A stretch of 64,000 nt of DNA from Ostrinia nubilalis (GCF_963855985.1 NC_087106.1:2091001-2155000); one strand, 5' to 3'; shown: positions 24,929 to 37,612, counted from the stretch's first letter. The notes: generated from the sequence alone by a model not told the origin. A program made the numbers and translations.

Positions 24929-25232
24929 CTCGTTTTTTTCGATAGGCGCGAATTTTTGAACTTAAAATTATCGCTAAAGTTTTAGTTCCTCTGAAGGCAC
25001 ATCCGGCGATACTTACAATTCACCTCCGAAAATGTCTCGGCGTTACCGACTACAAAGTTTCAGTTCCTTCTGAGGCACATCCGGGCTTACGAGGTTAAAT
25101 TGAGTATTTAATCGGTGATTACTTTTCCAGATTGCTTTCTTGATTGGTATTAAAATCTAGTGTAGTTGCTTACAATAAATAATGAGTTATTTAAAAAAAT
25201 TTAATATTTATAAACATGAGATTTTTTTCAGC

Positions 25233-28200
25233 TCAAAGTACACCATTGGCAGCCACAGACACAGCTCTAAACACATCTTCTGCAATATCGACTATTTCTT
25301 CCTTCGGTACTAAAACTGCATCGGTGCCTCTAGGCACAACATCTACATTAAAAGTGTATAATACAGTTGCATTTCTAGCATAATCTGTGCTCGTTCCTGA
25401 AACTCTGTCGCCTGTAGCTTCTGCAGCAATATCTAAGGAGTATTCATCTTCCATAGCAGCTAACATGTCCCTGCCTAAGAGCAGGTGTTGTCTGAACATC
25501 CCACTGGCAGCCCTTTCGTAATGCCAAGGATATGAAATGAAGCCTCCTGTGTTTTGCAAAGAGATATACATCCTCAATCGACTTCCAAACTCTTCGATGA
25601 TGAATCGTACGAGTTGGCTCTCGATTTCTGAGAAAGGACTGACTCCAGCAAAGAGGTGGCTGCAAGCACTGGAGCTGGAATCGAAATTCAACCAGTCGAT
25701 GTCGAAGTTACGGTTGATGTTCACTCCGGGGCAGATGAAGCCCAAGTTGCTGTTGGTGCTCCTGGATTTGGTCCAGAAACGAAGCTGGAATGAGATATTG
25801 AATAAAGGTTAATATTGATTAAACATAGACCCCTTATTACAAAAAAGTTAAACCCGGGACGAACACTGGTTTAAAATGACATTATACTCGTATTATATTA
25901 AATGTCTATTCAGAGTCTAACTTTTTGTAATAATGTGGAGAGTATTAATTTGATTGATTTTGACCACAAAACAAGTTATCTTGGTAGTTAAAATTTTTAT
26001 TCTTATGATTAGAACTATGATGGCTTCTACAGGCCGAAGGAAGCAAAATTAAATAATGTAGTATGTAGGTATGTAAAAACCTACTGTTATAACAGCTATT
26101 TTCTGTTAGTTGTTTTATCAACTCAAATTGTTTTTATGATAGCTCAGATTTATTTTGATTAACAAAATCAAATAATCTTATTACTGATATGACGCCATAT
26201 TTAAAAACATTATTTTATTAATATGATAAATCTATAAACATACAATTGTTTATGAATGTGGTTTTTTCCTCAGAACATCATATTTTTTTGCTTTCTTATC
26301 CCTTAGAAACTTTCATCGTATATGCCACGTAAGCTTAAAACGTAAATTAAACTGCCTAATTTTAGAACAGTATTAGTGGTGACCTGAAAACATGGTTCTC
26401 TCATTTGTAACACCGCTGAACACATATACATATATATTATATCATGCCTGATGCGAGGTTATACTCGGATGTATATTTGTTAAAAAAGATACGTTTTGTT
26501 TATAGCACTTTAAATATTAACTTAGCTGAGAAAGCATGGAGAATTGGAGATCTTAACGTGCCACCCAGAGCAATTTAATTAAGTAATATAATATATGTAT
26601 ACAACTCAAAGGTGACTGACTGATTGACTGACTGACTGACTGACTGACTGACTGATTGACATAGTGATCTATCTTTTCAATGAAAAGTGAGTTTATGCAC
26701 ATCATCCAACCTTATTAAAGGTACGTTTAGATAATTACTTAAAATATAAATTATACAAGACTTACATTAGTATGCGTGTACTCGTATCCATCAGGATTCA
26801 ATACAGGAATGATCACCCATTCAAAGTCATCCAAAAACGTAGCTTCATCCAAAACTTTTTCAACCACATAGAAAGAAACGGGTATAGTAATCCATTCTCG
26901 AGGTATAATCCCTGCTTCGACCACTATAACGGGTTTTTGTATGTCTATCTGATTGTTCATGTTTGTTAGTTTCAAATAAACTAAAGGTCGGTTTTCTTCA
27001 GTGCGACCAAATTCGATAACTTCTAAGGAAGTAGTTGAATTAGTGTAAGATTCTTGTAGGCGGTATAAATGGGCGAGAATCTGAAAGTAAACATAGGAAC
27101 TCTTATTTAAAATAACAAGCAACAGGTACTTATACAGTAATCAGTCTACACGTTCCTGAATTTTTAATTCCTTCATGTTGGATCACAATTGGATAACCTC
27201 ACCATAGTTCGCATCATAAATGTCATCAACTTTTTTGCGGTGTGATTAGATTTCAGATCAATGGCAAAAATTGTTTTGCCCTCTACAAAATATTCATAAT
27301 ACATAATTTAACATTTATGACGTCTGAAGTTCTTGAGTGTAAAGAAATCCTTGGGGTAGACATTAACCCCCTTACTAATAAAAAGTTACACAGTTGTTGA
27401 TCACTGTTTTAAAATGACATTTCCATACTAAACGTCACTTTAAAACACTGATCAACGAGCGTGTAAGTTTTATTAGTAAGGGGGTAATTGTCCAGCAATG
27501 GACGTCATTTGTAAGAATTTTACTTATTTTTCGTATAAAGGTATACAGATCTAACGTTACCTTATCATACCGATAGTAATCCGTAAAATCAAAGTCATCC
27601 ACAGATTCGTCGTCATCGTCCTCAGAGACATTTTCTTCAGAGCCAATGTCTTGCTCGCCACTGTCTTCAATGTCGTCATCATCCTCAGGGCCATTATCAT
27701 CAGAAGCACCGCCGTCAGCATCATTGCGAGCTATTCTCACCACATTTGAGTCTTTCTCGGCTAAATAACTGAAAACACAAAAAAAACAACGTCAAAAACT
27801 ACCCATGACTTCTTCATTCCCTCAAACACTTGAAAGATCAATAGACACTATTTTATTGATACTCATCTCTGCCATGGCTACCGTACCGTTATTTATTAAA
27901 ATTATTACAAATAGATAACTACAGTTTCAAACCATTTGTCAAAGTGACAATGGGCAGGGCATATAATACGCAGCAGAACTGACGGCCGATGATGCAGCAA
28001 GGTTCTGGAGTGGAGGCCACGTACATTGTGGAAGGCCTATGTTCAACAGTGGACGTCCTGTGGCTGAAATTATGATGATGATCTGTCTACTTAATACGGA
28101 TTATTCATCCCGCTGACAGATTAACAGAGACGGGCACCTTCATTTTTCGACAAAACTTTTATCCGAGAATGACTTGGTATAACTGACCGCGACAGACGCG

Positions 28201-30258
28201 CTGCCGATTCATACTATGTGACAGCGGATGCATGCCTTCACATTATAAAAACGCCGCTCCCGCGCTGTAGTCGCGCTTCTAACGCCCTAATGTGAAAGCG
28301 CTCTATACGTTTAAGGAGCTTACTAAAACTTAATAATGAAAAGAATCACACACATAAACACTTACTCATAAACATCTTCAATAGCGATATCTTTTTCTAC
28401 CCCCAATAACTCGAGCTGTTCTTCAAACCATTCTTCATGGGAAGGCGGCACCATAGCTTGGCCCACCACACCATGCTTTACTGAGGGTTTCCGCCAATAG
28501 TCCACGGCGTCACTCTTCAGCCGATGGAACTGCTTTTCTTGGTCTTCGGTCTTCAGGTCCACATTGTAGACTTTGTATCTGGAAGTAGAGAGAGAAAAAA
28601 CCTTTATGATTAAAGTTTAAAACATTTGCGATGTATGTACCTACAACTATTATAATTAAAAATAATGTGTACAAAAAATCGTCTCCTTAAGATTCAGCCG
28701 AAACGACTTTCAGTGTGATTCAGTAAAAAGAAGACCCTGTTAGGAAACTGACTTCCATAAGTCATAATGATCAGATATGAAACAAACAACTTAAATAATA
28801 CCAAATTAAATAACCACCCACAAGGTGGACCGACGACCTCATTAAGGTAGCAGGAAAGCGCTGGATGCAGGCCGCTACAAACCGGTTGATGTGGAAATTA
28901 TTGGGAGAAGCTTATGTTCAGCAGTAGACGTCCTGTGGCTGAAATGATGATGAACTTAAACAATGTATAATAGTTTGTTGAATCTTATTTGAGTGCCGAT
29001 TCATAGCTACATACGTTTTTTGAAGTATCATAGACATTAATTATGCTAATTAAATATCTTAAAATTATGATAACAACGTTTGTCTGATAAAAGTTCCCTT
29101 AATTCTTCGTGATTGATCGAATTAATGATAAACGTAATAAAATAATATGATTATGGAGTTTGTAATCAAATAACAAATGTTTTAAATAAAAATTCTTAAA
29201 GGATAAAATAGTTGTTCAGGCTATACGACTATTGTTATTTTTATTTAATAATATTAAATACTGTGGAAAACCTTGGGGGAGGCCTTTGTCCAGCAGTGGA
29301 CGTCATTTGGCTGAAACGAACGAACGAACGAATATTAAATACAACAAATAAAATACATTTTCTGTAATTTTTAAGTGTTTTACCTTTTGTATTATTTTGT
29401 ATTATTATTTTTATTTGTAGTTAAGTTCTCCTTGCCTTGGTTACTTCATAATTAATTGAAACCTCAGTGGCCTAATGTATGTTTTATGAATTCATCTAAT
29501 AATAATAATGGTAGGTAATTTTTTTTACACCTGCACCAGTCAGTGCCCTAAGCATGAATTACTTCTCGTAATCAAATTCCTTAAAAACCGTAGCGGCGCC
29601 ATTATCATAACGAAAACTGTATTTGTTCGTGCTTCGGGTACAGTTTTATGTTGTTTGTATGAGTACACGCATAGTTTTATTAGTACCTACTTGGTAAAGA
29701 ATTTTTTTTGCTTCTTTCAACTTTCAACTTTTGTTCTTTCTGTGTTCTTTCAACTTTTATTTTGTTTAAAGATAAAACATAGAAGCCATTATTGACGTTC
29801 CATTTCTACGTTCATAAGTGCCAATAGTGATTTGAAACAAAATAAAAATCATGTATCTTTATTTGTATAGACTAATTGAATTAGTACCTACCATCGGCAA
29901 CAGTGTTAACTATCCATTACCTGTCATGTCTATCTTCTATGTCTTCTATCGCAAAGAATCACCATTTGATGAGAGCGAGAGCAAAAACTTTAATAGATCA
30001 GTTAACAGTTACTTACAAATCGGGAGCCAATACATGTCTCATTCTTTTTTTGCCCTACCAGCGCTTCGAGACAAACATTTGGCAAGTGCTGAGAAGAAGC
30101 GCCGCACAATCACTAGGTAGTGATGAATATTTCACTATAGCAAAAATAATAATTTGACATTTTATTTACAATTAAACTTACCCTTTATAATCCCAATTGT
30201 ACTTGCCGGTCACGCACAAAATCTTTACAAACAACAATAAAAACACAAACACGTTCAT
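25233..30258 (-). CDS. M14 carboxypeptidase homologue lacking catalytic residues (probable pseudoenzyme)
   Basis: Five exons: 30182-30258, 28366-28578, 27561-27768, 26766-27080 and 25233-25784. They encode 454 residues with GT-AG junctions and no stop or frameshift. The first exon gives a signal peptide (start ATG 30258-30256) and ends in GG like its two relatives; the second is the propeptide. The third is twice the usual length and encodes a D/E-rich linker (residues 113-160). The M14 fold is recognisable (NPDGYEYTHTN, FWTKSRS, NRNFD). The HxxE zinc histidine is Ile225 (GIIPREW), the second zinc His is Gln348 (SLQNTG), the catalytic Glu is Asn417 (YTFNVD) and Tyr248 aligns with Asp397. Glu228 and the substrate-binding arginines (Arg279, Arg296) remain. 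Loss of catalysis is inferred from family knowledge; the maintained frame argues for a retained non-catalytic role. There is no AATAAA close downstream; an ATTAAA variant lies near 25205. Confidence 0.9.
26583..26665 (+). repeat. (GACT)n tract and partial interspersed repeat
   Basis: ACAACTCAAAGGTGACTGAC followed by about nine GACT-like units, then ACATAGTGATCTATC. A truncated copy of the 15448 family in intron 4 of the pseudo-carboxypeptidase gene. Confidence 0.7.
27367..27484. mobile_element. Hairpin MITE in intron 3 of the pseudo-carboxypeptidase gene
   Basis: 118 bp, starting CCCCCTTACTAATAAAAAG and ending in the inverted sequence, flanked by TAA (27364-27366; 27485-27487). A 3-bp TWA duplication suggests PIF/Harbinger mobilisation. 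Confidence 0.8.
27564..27734 (-). other. Acidic linker segment inside the M14 pseudoenzyme
   Basis: This part of exon 3 encodes residues of about 108-165 between propeptide and catalytic domain. From Asp113 to Asp160, 25 of 48 residues are Asp or Glu and none is Lys or Arg. It begins right after RIAR, a possible trypsin site, and ends in the tyrosine-containing run DFTDYYRYDK, whose acidic context resembles tyrosine-sulfation sites (inference). The matching exons of the other two carboxypeptidase genes are 103 and 106 nt long; this one is 208 nt. Confidence 0.85.
27950..28083 (+). mobile_element. RTE LINE 3' tail in intron 2 of the pseudo-carboxypeptidase gene
   Basis: GGGCAGGGCATATAATACGC through GGCCTATGTTCAACAGTGGA to an ATGATG end; internally deleted between about 28025 and 28035. 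Confidence 0.75.
28815..28953 (+). mobile_element. RTE LINE 3' tail in intron 1
   Basis: CCACAAGGTGGACCGACGAC to CTGAAATGATGATGA. Same family and orientation as the other tails; 5'-truncated. Confidence 0.78.
29265..29332 (+). mobile_element. RTE LINE 3' tail, GAAC-ended subfamily
   Basis: GGGGGAGGCCTTTGTCCAGC ... GGCTGAAACGAACGAACG. It ends in (GAAC)n instead of (ATG)n, like 39540-39772. Confidence 0.75.
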
Positions 30259-30436
30259 TCTGACCGCAGTGACATAACACATAGTGATTATGGCCACCAA
30301 ATACCAGAGTGCTTTATCTTCCAGCTTAGTGGTCAAAATTATCTTATTTATTAACGTAATAAAGATAAAATACAGGTGTATTAAAAATAATATACCTACA
30401 AGGTGTTAAAAAAATGTATGGGACCAATCAATAAAT

Positions 30437-30620
30437 ATTATCATCATCATCTCAGCCATAGGACGTACACTGCTGAACATAGGCCTCCCCCAATGCTTTC
30501 CATGTTACCCGGTTGGTAGCGGCCTGCGTCCAGCGCTTTCCTGCTACCTTTATGATGTCGTCGGTTTTCTATGATCTGAGTCGTTGGTCCACCTTGTGGG
30601 TGGACGTCCCACGCTGCGTC
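30437..30620 (-). mobile_element. RTE LINE 3' tail just upstream of the pseudo-carboxypeptidase start
   Basis: Reverse-strand tail with CATCATCATC at its end, AGCAGTGTACGTCC and the CCACAAGGTGGACC region. It lies about 180 bp upstream of the start ATG, within possible promoter space. Confidence 0.78.
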
Positions 30621-30859
30621 TCATAAGAATCAATATCATAATCGCAATCAAAACACTTCTACACACACTGTTACAACTGGGTTGATGGGCCAGTTAGTAT
30701 ATTGTTTTTACAAGCTTTTATTTTACATTCATCTATCTTGTGTCTGTCTCTGTACCCAAATCTTTCCCGGGTTTTTTAGATTATTATATTGGTTTTTCAG
30801 ACAAAAAAATATCGCCAAGATTTCGAGAACGCCCGTTATGTTACCTAAGGAAGGACTAA

Positions 30860-30976
30860 GGCTGTGTTGCACCACCCAACTTTGACCGTAACTAAAATGA
30901 TAACCGGTGTTTTTGTATGGAGTTTGACAGATTTTTGACGTTTGTCAAAGTTAAAGTAAGATGGTGCAACCCAGCC
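30860..30976. mobile_element. MITE GGCTG...CAGCC family, copy 1
   Basis: 117 bp; ends GGCTGTGTTGCACCA and TGGTGCAACCCAGCC, flanked by TAA on both sides (30857-30859; 30977-30979). It contains TTTGACAGATTTTTGACG as in 36148. Confidence 0.82.
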
Positions 30977-31379
30977 TAAATGTTACTGTTTGATAGCAAT
31001 TTACCCAAATTAATTAACTCCTTTTTCGATATGTACTGTAGCTCTAGTTTAGTTTGACCTTTCTAATGCAAGTACTCCCATATAAATGAGAGATAAGATC
31101 TGGATATTACTATTATTGTCGAAGACGTAATTCATTAGTAATTAATATTTTTATCTGTTTACACTTAGTACACCCTATATGTATGTTATATTTTTTATAA
31201 ACCTTATCTGTCAGTATCAGATACAGATTCTGTGCTCAATAAAATAATATTTTTATTACAACTATTGCCTAATTCCGTAGTAAATAGTATAGTAATTTTA
31301 AAAAAATTTGGAAATGTAAATCAAAGTATTAAAATACAAATATTTTCAAGAAACAAAAATAATAAAAATACAAAAAGTT

Positions 31380-31451
31380 CTCTCCGGCGGGGAATCGAAC
31401 CCCGGTCTCCCGCGTGACAGGCGGGGATACTGACCACTATACTACCGAAGA
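31380..31451 (-). tRNA. tRNA-Asp (GTC)
   Basis: A 72-nt cloverleaf on the minus strand. Acceptor stem TCTTCGG pairs with CCGGAGA, discriminator G at 31380. The A box contains TAGTATAGTGGTC, the anticodon loop holds GTC (31416-31418), and the T arm reads CCGGGGTTCGATTCCCCG. All stems pair, and unlike the SINE heads nearby no SINE body follows. It supplies aspartate decoding. Likely functional. Confidence 0.93.
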
Positions 31452-31729
31452 CTTATTGAGGACAACGAAATTATAACTTAAGAACGGTTACCACGTGTAG
31501 CGCGCAACGGTTTAAGAAGGTTTGCCAGTTCTCCTTAACTCAACGTGATAAGGTCGAATATTCAATTAACTGTTTTGTCATACAAATATTCTACAATCTT
31601 GAGTATTCAGAATGACTCAAGATAAGAAGAACATCAAAATCGATCGCATATTTTTTGTTGACCTGTTAGTTATCTATCTTTCTACTATAAAAAGTAAAAA
31701 AAGGTTTTGACACATTTAGTCAAAACGAA

Positions 31730-32005
31730 ATAAAATAAATAAATAATAATAATAAATCTTTGGACAATTTCACACAGCGCCAGCTAGCCCCAAAGTAAGC
31801 AACTTAATGCTTGTGTTATGGGTGCTAGCTTAACGGATATACTACTTATATACTTTTTTTTTTAAATACATACATATTATACATAGTAACACCCAGACCC
31901 GTCACAGAAATTAAAATTCATCATTTCAATTTCTGCCCGGCCGGGAATCGAACCCGGAACCTCTCGGCATAGTAGTCCGCTCTGAACCACTACACCAAAC
32001 GGCTG
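31730..32005 (-). mobile_element. tRNA-derived SINE, uninterrupted copy
   Basis: The minus strand starts GCCGTTTGGTGTAGTGGTT, with B box GGTTCGATTCCCGG, the shared body and an ATTT/AATAA-type tail near 31730. It serves as the empty-site reference for the copy at 61889-62418. Confidence 0.85.
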
Positions 32006-32224
32006 ACACAAGATATTAGACTTTGTCGACTGAATATAATTATATTTTGACACCATTTCAAAATGTTGTAGTATAACCTGCGTGTGTTGGTTGGTCCTGT
32101 CTATTTATTTCCAACTATGGTCTATCCTTGTGACTTTGCCTTACGTTAATTGGTAGGCGTAAAATATTTTGTTATTTTTTATTTCTTGCCTGTGACTGTC
32201 CTCCAATGGAGACCTAACAATTAA

Positions 32225-32430
32225 ATCCTACTAATATTATAAATGCGAAAGTTTGTGTGGATGTCTGGATGTTTGTTACTCTTTCACGCAAAAACTGCTG
32301 AACGGATTTTGATGAAACTTTACAGTATTATTGTTTATAACCCAAAATAACATATAGGCTATAATTTATGACGATCTGTGAGTAACTAAATTTCACGCGG
32401 ATGAAGCCACGGGCAAAAGCTAGTTTGAAA
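32225..32430. repeat. Interspersed repeat (CTAGCTTTTG family)
   Basis: CTACTAATATTATAAATGCG to CGGGCAAAAGCTAG. The reverse complement matches 44113-44318 over most of its length. Confidence 0.7.
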
Positions 32431-33220
32431 TAAACACACTGTACGCTCATACCTACTTATAGCTAAAAGAGTATAGGTAACTCACAAGTATTATTATAGC
32501 TCACAGTATTAAATCTGGGGGCACGGCAGTGCCCCCGCCAAGTCGAGCGCGAAGCAAACACTGCCGTACCATCCTTTACTGGAACCAATTCGCCGCATTT
32601 TCAGGCCCCTATTTGAGAACCTCTGGATAAGACCAGAACGCAGAAATTTTCGTCATCTAGTAAGCTATAATCACATACTTAAAATCCAAAATTTCAAGTC
32701 TGTAGGTCATTTAGTTACGAAGTTAAGCGAAAGCAAAGTTTCGCATTTACGACACTCACTCACTCACTCACTGATGATCATCAAAATAGAACTAGTACTT
32801 CCCATAAACTCAGAGAGCTGAAATTTGGTACAGAGTTAGGGTTTAATGGCCACATAAAGGGAAAACTATAAAAACTAGGAAAATCGAAGATCTGGAGTAA
32901 CACCACATTCATAATACTACTCCGGCACCGTGGTGTTCGGCTGTATCGCTCACCGCTAGATGGCGCTAGCACTAGCAAGCGGTGTCCAGATTTGTTTCCT
33001 TTCTAGAGAAAGTCATCGATTAAGTTGAATGTTGTGTAATTTGCATTTCGTTGATTTCGTTTATTATATTGTAAGGTTCGCTAAGGTTATGTTATTAAAA
33101 CAATTCTGATTCGTTGTCCATTTTAAAGGTCGTTGAGTTTATTTGTGTTTAATATCGTAAAAAATGTCGATAAAACGACGACGTTAAATAATTTTGCCAC
33201 GTTCTACAAAAAGAAGTGAA

Positions 33221-33723
33221 ATCCCACCAAAAACATTCTGTAAAAAACTAGCCAAGTCTCGATGGAGCTGCTTGTTTATCTCTAAAAAGTAATGAAATCT
33301 AGACAAAGTCGTGCCAAGTCTATGGTTCCTTACTGCGATTTCTTTATTATTATAGTTAATGTTGTGTGACTTGGCCGTTGAACAATCTTTATTAAGATAA
33401 TCATACATAAGTATTATAAATACGCAGCTTTACTGAACCTACAATTGAATGGTTATTGTTGAATCAACGTTTTCCAAGTGGCAATTTTCCATCGTCAATG
33501 GGTAGCGGTTCTGGCGACAGATTGGTGCAATGGTGTCATGGAGCACCTGGTTTTGTCACCCTTCAACGGCCAAGTCACACAACATTAACTATAATAATAA
33601 AGAAATCGCAGTAAGGAACCATAGACTTGGCACGACTTTGTCTAGATTTCATTACTTTTTAGAGATAAACAAGCAGCTCCATCGAGACTTGGCTAGTTTT
33701 TTACAGAATGTTTTTGGTGGGAT
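33221..33723. repeat. Perfect 162-bp inverted repeat with 179-bp spacer
   Basis: Arms 33221-33382 and 33562-33723 are reverse complements with no difference seen; identity stops abruptly on both sides. Each arm can be read as a 50-codon frame in the same sense, ending in LASFLQNVFGGI-like sequence, without a known match. The spacer holds the LanC-like fragment. Confidence 0.92.
33429..33563 (+). pseudogene. LanC-like protein exon fragment
   Basis: Frame ...PTIEWLLLNQRFPSGNFPSS, then GDRLVQWCHGAPGFVTL. The FPSGN block and the WCHGAPG motif, which includes a zinc-ligand cysteine, are hallmarks of eukaryotic LanC-like (LANCL) proteins. Only about 45 codons are present. The frame then enters the inverted-repeat arm and reaches a stop at about 33611. 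A splice-acceptor-like CAG precedes it (33425-33427). No other LANCL exon is visible in the window, so a captured or broken exon is more likely than a live gene. Confidence 0.65.
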
Positions 33724-34013
33724 ATAATTTTAGACTTTATAGCCCATAATAATCCTAAAAGGGTTTCTAAATATAACTAAGCAGTAATTAATTATATTGC
33801 GAACATCAATCAAATTTATTCCAACTAGATCAAAATGTAACGTGTATTCAAATTATAATATAAATTAATTTGATAAAAGCAAATTCATCTTATTTGCACG
33901 GCTCACAATATTTCAATTTGAAGAATAATCTTATTGTTCTTAAATGTAAGTAGTATGAGACGGCGTGATATTTCATTTAGAAAATTACCTCCATTGCTGA
34001 AATATATTAAAAA

Positions 34014-34246
34014 CTAGCTTTCCGCCCGCGGCTTCGCCCGCGTGGAATTTTGTCTGTCACAGAAAAACTTTATCGCGCGCGTCCCTGTTTCAAAAACCGG
34101 GATAAAAACTATCCTATGTTCTTTCCCGGGACTCAAACTATCTCTATGCCAAATTTCATCAAAATCGGTTGCGAGGTTTAAGCGGGAAAGCGTAACAGAC
34201 AGACAGACAGACAGAGTTACTTTCGCATTTATAATATTAGTTGGGA
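34014..34246 (+). repeat. CTAGCTTTCCGCCC interspersed repeat with (CAGA)n, short allele
   Basis: Starts CTAGCTTTCCGCCCGCGGC and ends TAATATTAGTTGGGAT, with about four CAGA units. Apart from the repeat count it appears identical to 35353-35610. Confidence 0.85.
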
Positions 34247-34445
34247 TTGAAAGACACCCATTTTTATTATTTTCAGTCTACAGACTCTTGGTCCGTTCTC
34301 CTATTGGTTTATAAGTTTTATTCAAATTATTACGTGAGACAATTTTGGTAATTTTTCAATCCCCTCTCCCCTTGGTGAGATTTCGTGAGATTTTTCTCTA
34401 CCCTCCTCCTCCCCCTAATCTCACGTGAGATTTTACAAATTTTGT

Positions 34446-34552
34446 ATTCACCATCGATCCCTAATTTTTAAGTGACCCCTATGGTAACACTTAACAGGAA
34501 TTTGTTTCATAGAGGTCACTTAAAAATTAGGGATTTATAGTTAAAACTGGCA
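34446..34552. mobile_element. MITE TGCCCGTTTTCACC family, truncated copy
   Basis: Retains ATCCCTAATTTTTAAGTGAC and its inverse; the left terminus is lost. Confidence 0.7.
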
Positions 34553-34660
34553 TAAATCTATTTTTTTTTATTCACTAGAGTCAAATAGAAGATTTGGCCA
34601 ACATTGCAATTACTTACCTACTGGCCAGAAGGGTTGAGGAGGCAGGATGAATTCAATTAA

Positions 34661-34844
34661 AGCTGGGTTGCACCATTTTACTTTAACTTCTACAAACGTC
34701 AAAATTGGGGGAGGCCTATGTTCAGCAGTGGACGTCCTACGGCTGAGATGATGGTGATGAAACGTCAAAAATCTGTCAAACTCGATACAAAAGCACCGGT
34801 TATCGTCATAGTTACCGTTAAAGTTAGGTGGTGCAAGTCAGCCT
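34661..34844. mobile_element. MITE GGCTG...CAGCC family, copy 3, split by an RTE insertion
   Basis: Opposite orientation to the other two copies. It is interrupted at 34705-34759 and resumes after an 11-bp duplication AAACGTCAAAA. Confidence 0.85.
34705..34759 (+). mobile_element. 55-bp RTE LINE insertion with target duplication
   Basis: Only the last 55 bp of the RTE family (TTGGGGGAGGCCTATGTTCA to GATGGTGATG), bounded by AAACGTCAAAA at 34694-34704 and 34760-34770. Confidence 0.88.
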
Positions 34845-35352
34845 AAGTATTTTTGCAAATACGACTTTAAAAGTTAATCCAATATTTTATTAACCTGTTC
34901 ACTGCGCATGAACTAACAAAAGAACTAAATTAGCACAATGTTTACTCAATAACTAAGATTCTATTGAAATAGCAAATCAATGAACCAATCACAGTGTAGC
35001 TGTATTTATATTAGTTACCAGCGTATTTTAAACTTAGTGAATTGCAATTTTACACCTCACAAAATTTTCTAATTATTTAAATCGTCTAGTTGTGTCTGAA
35101 AGTAATATTTTTCTCTAGATTTTGCCGCTTGGCTGGTTCTATTACGAAAATAATTTAGTTATTATAGTTCATTCAACTTATGATGGTGATTTAGACAGAT
35201 AAACGATTCGTTTTATGATTATAAATTTTTACGAATAAAAATATTGAGTTGTAAAAATCAATTACTTTTGTGTGTTTTCATCCTTCCAAAATATCAATCA
35301 CTAATCTTTCTCAATTAACCTAAACAAGAATTTCTAATTATTTATTAGTTTA

Positions 35353-35533
35353 CTAGCTTTCCGCCCGCGGCTTCGCCCGCGTGGAATTTTGTCTGTCACA
35401 GAAAAACTTTATCGCGCGCGTCCCTGTTTCAAAAACCGGGATAAAAACTATCCTATGTTCTTTCCCGGGACTCAAACTATCTCTATGCCAAATTTCATCA
35501 AAATCGGTTGCGAGGTTTAAGCGGGAAAGCGTA

Positions 35534-35578
<45 letters not shown>

Positions 35579-35610
35579 GTTACTTTCGCATTTATAATAT
35601 TAGTTGGGAT
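35353..35610 (+). repeat. CTAGCTTTCCGCCC interspersed repeat with (CAGA)n, long allele
   Basis: Same sequence and orientation as 34014-34246, but with about ten CAGA units (35537-35578). No frame of its own; a Helitron-like origin is possible but unproven. Confidence 0.85.
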
Positions 35611-36147
35611 TATTTAGAAAAAATTGAAAAAAAAAAAATTAAATGAATTGCTTCTGCGTTAGTCGGAACTTTTGCTCATAGGGATGGGACATAAACAATC
35701 GCAATAAATCAGTAATCGGCATGGTGGTCATCTTACCATCGAATCACGATTATTATCTCAGGCAGGTCAAAGCTAAGTCAGTACGTGTGCGTTTGCCTTT
35801 GATGACGGTTTTGTTTTATGCGATTTCTCCACGTATTGTTTGTTATTGTTATTTTGATGTTTTATTGAATAAAATGCATATATTTAATTCTTTGTGATTT
35901 ATTTTGTACCACTAAGAATATTCACGTTTATTCCATTTCCAGATAGTTCAAATTCATAGATATAATTTTGATCAAGATTAAAAATCAACGAAATAAAAGG
36001 CGATTAGATTTCTATAGAAAATATTCTCGATTCTAAAAAATATCGATTAGGTTTATAAAGAGCGCCTCACTAAATAGAACTGTCATAATCACCATCTTAC
36101 GCTGAATGGACTATATGAATATTTAACAAGCATCACATCAGCACTAA

Positions 36148-36253
36148 GGCTGAGTTGCACCACCTAACTTTGACGATAACCGGTGCTTTTTGTATGGAGT
36201 TTGACAGATTTTTGACGTTTGTCAAAGTTAAAGTAAGATGGTGCAACCCAGCC
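36148..36253. mobile_element. MITE GGCTG...CAGCC family, copy 2
   Basis: 106 bp, TAA-flanked (36145-36147; 36254-36256), nearly the same as 30860-30976 apart from a short deletion. Confidence 0.82.
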
Positions 36254-37612
36254 TAACTTGGCTGTAAGCAGAACCATTATTTACAAAAATAATCTCTAAA
36301 ACACTTTCTTCCAATAAAATTATTATAGACGAAAAAAATGCTCGTAGTGAACAGATAAATCTATTCGAGTCAGTTGTAACAACTAAAATTAACAATACAA
36401 CTGAAGAAATAAAATGAATAGTGTGATACAACGTAGATAAATTCAAATAAATCGTTTAAACAGCATTAAAAGTTATTTCTATTCTGAGCCCCTTAAATGG
36501 TTCTTCATTCCCGCGCTAAAACAATCCTGCAACTTTTACGTTCGCAATTGCAGTAAAATTTACAGCGAACATAAGTAGATGATATTTATCGTTGTATATT
36601 GCCAACAACAGAATGGACTATAAACTTTGAACCTTAAAAGTAGGAAGTTTCAAAGTAGAACAATGGCGGGAAACTTATATTGCTCCTCTAGCTTAACTAT
36701 TCAAAGTTTCGCCATAAATTTAAATATGAATATGTCGTTTCACAAGAAGGAACTAAGGAACGAGTTCTGAATAAAATTGATCTTAATTTACATGGTGATG
36801 TAATGGCAGTTGTTGGGAGGTTGCTGGAGCATGCCATGGTATTAGTGACGCTTAAATTAGACCTGTATTCACAAACGATGCTTGCTTATGTGAAGTAGCA
36901 AATCGAACGCACAGCGTTGAATAGAGCTCTATGATTGGTTCGTGTGTGACCCCATACGTCCACGTGAACTTTGAGATCTCACAGTAATGTTTGTGAATGT
37001 GGGCGTTAGAGACTTTTACAGCTATAAAATATAGGTACATAGTTACGACTTTCTATGAATAGGGATTTATACTAACGGGACTATTCCGACAGCTAGTTCC
37101 CACCGCTGCAACTCCTGTGTAGCCAGGATCTACAGCTTCAACGCCAATAAAAACCCAAAGAAGGTCATGTTTTTCCCCTGGGAGTGGGATGTGTACCTAC
37201 TAGACAAATGGCTGCTAGAAAAGCAATGGTTGATTATTGAGAAGCGTGACCTGTCGAAATATTTGATACCTACTTTGTAAAAATGTGACTCATCCGAACA
37301 AAACAACCATCCTGTATTTGGCTAGAAATATGAACTACTTTAGTTTCTCTTTCAACTTAATTTTCAGTTGCGTTCGTTAATAGCTCGTCGTTCGTTTCGG
37401 TGCAAATGCAACCAAGTTTACGTTGAGCTAAAATTGTTTTCTTCAAACTTTCGACCTGTTCCCAGCGCTAATGGTTTAATCTTTCGACCTATTGTTGCTT
37501 CGGTGGAGACACCTCGAGTTAACGTTTGAGTTAAACTAAAATCTAAAGCGAAACTAAAATAAGCATTTCCATTTAGTAATTAGCAGCGCAGTCTCACTAA
37601 TTTATTAATAAC

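Larger units (their letters stand above)
16592..25094. mobile_element. piggyBac-like non-autonomous element, split by the errantivirus
   Basis: TTAA (16588-16591) is followed by CCTCGTAAG. At the other end CTTACGAGG is followed by TTAA (25095-25098). TTAA target sites with CC-starting termini are the piggyBac signature. Both ends carry a subterminal motif like GTATCGCCGGATGTGC (16631 onward; reverse complement around 24995), which occurs again in part near 25078 on the right. Without the 7.4-kb errantivirus the element is about 1.08 kb, with no transposase frame. Its right end lies 139 bp from the stop codon of the pseudo-carboxypeptidase. Confidence 0.75.
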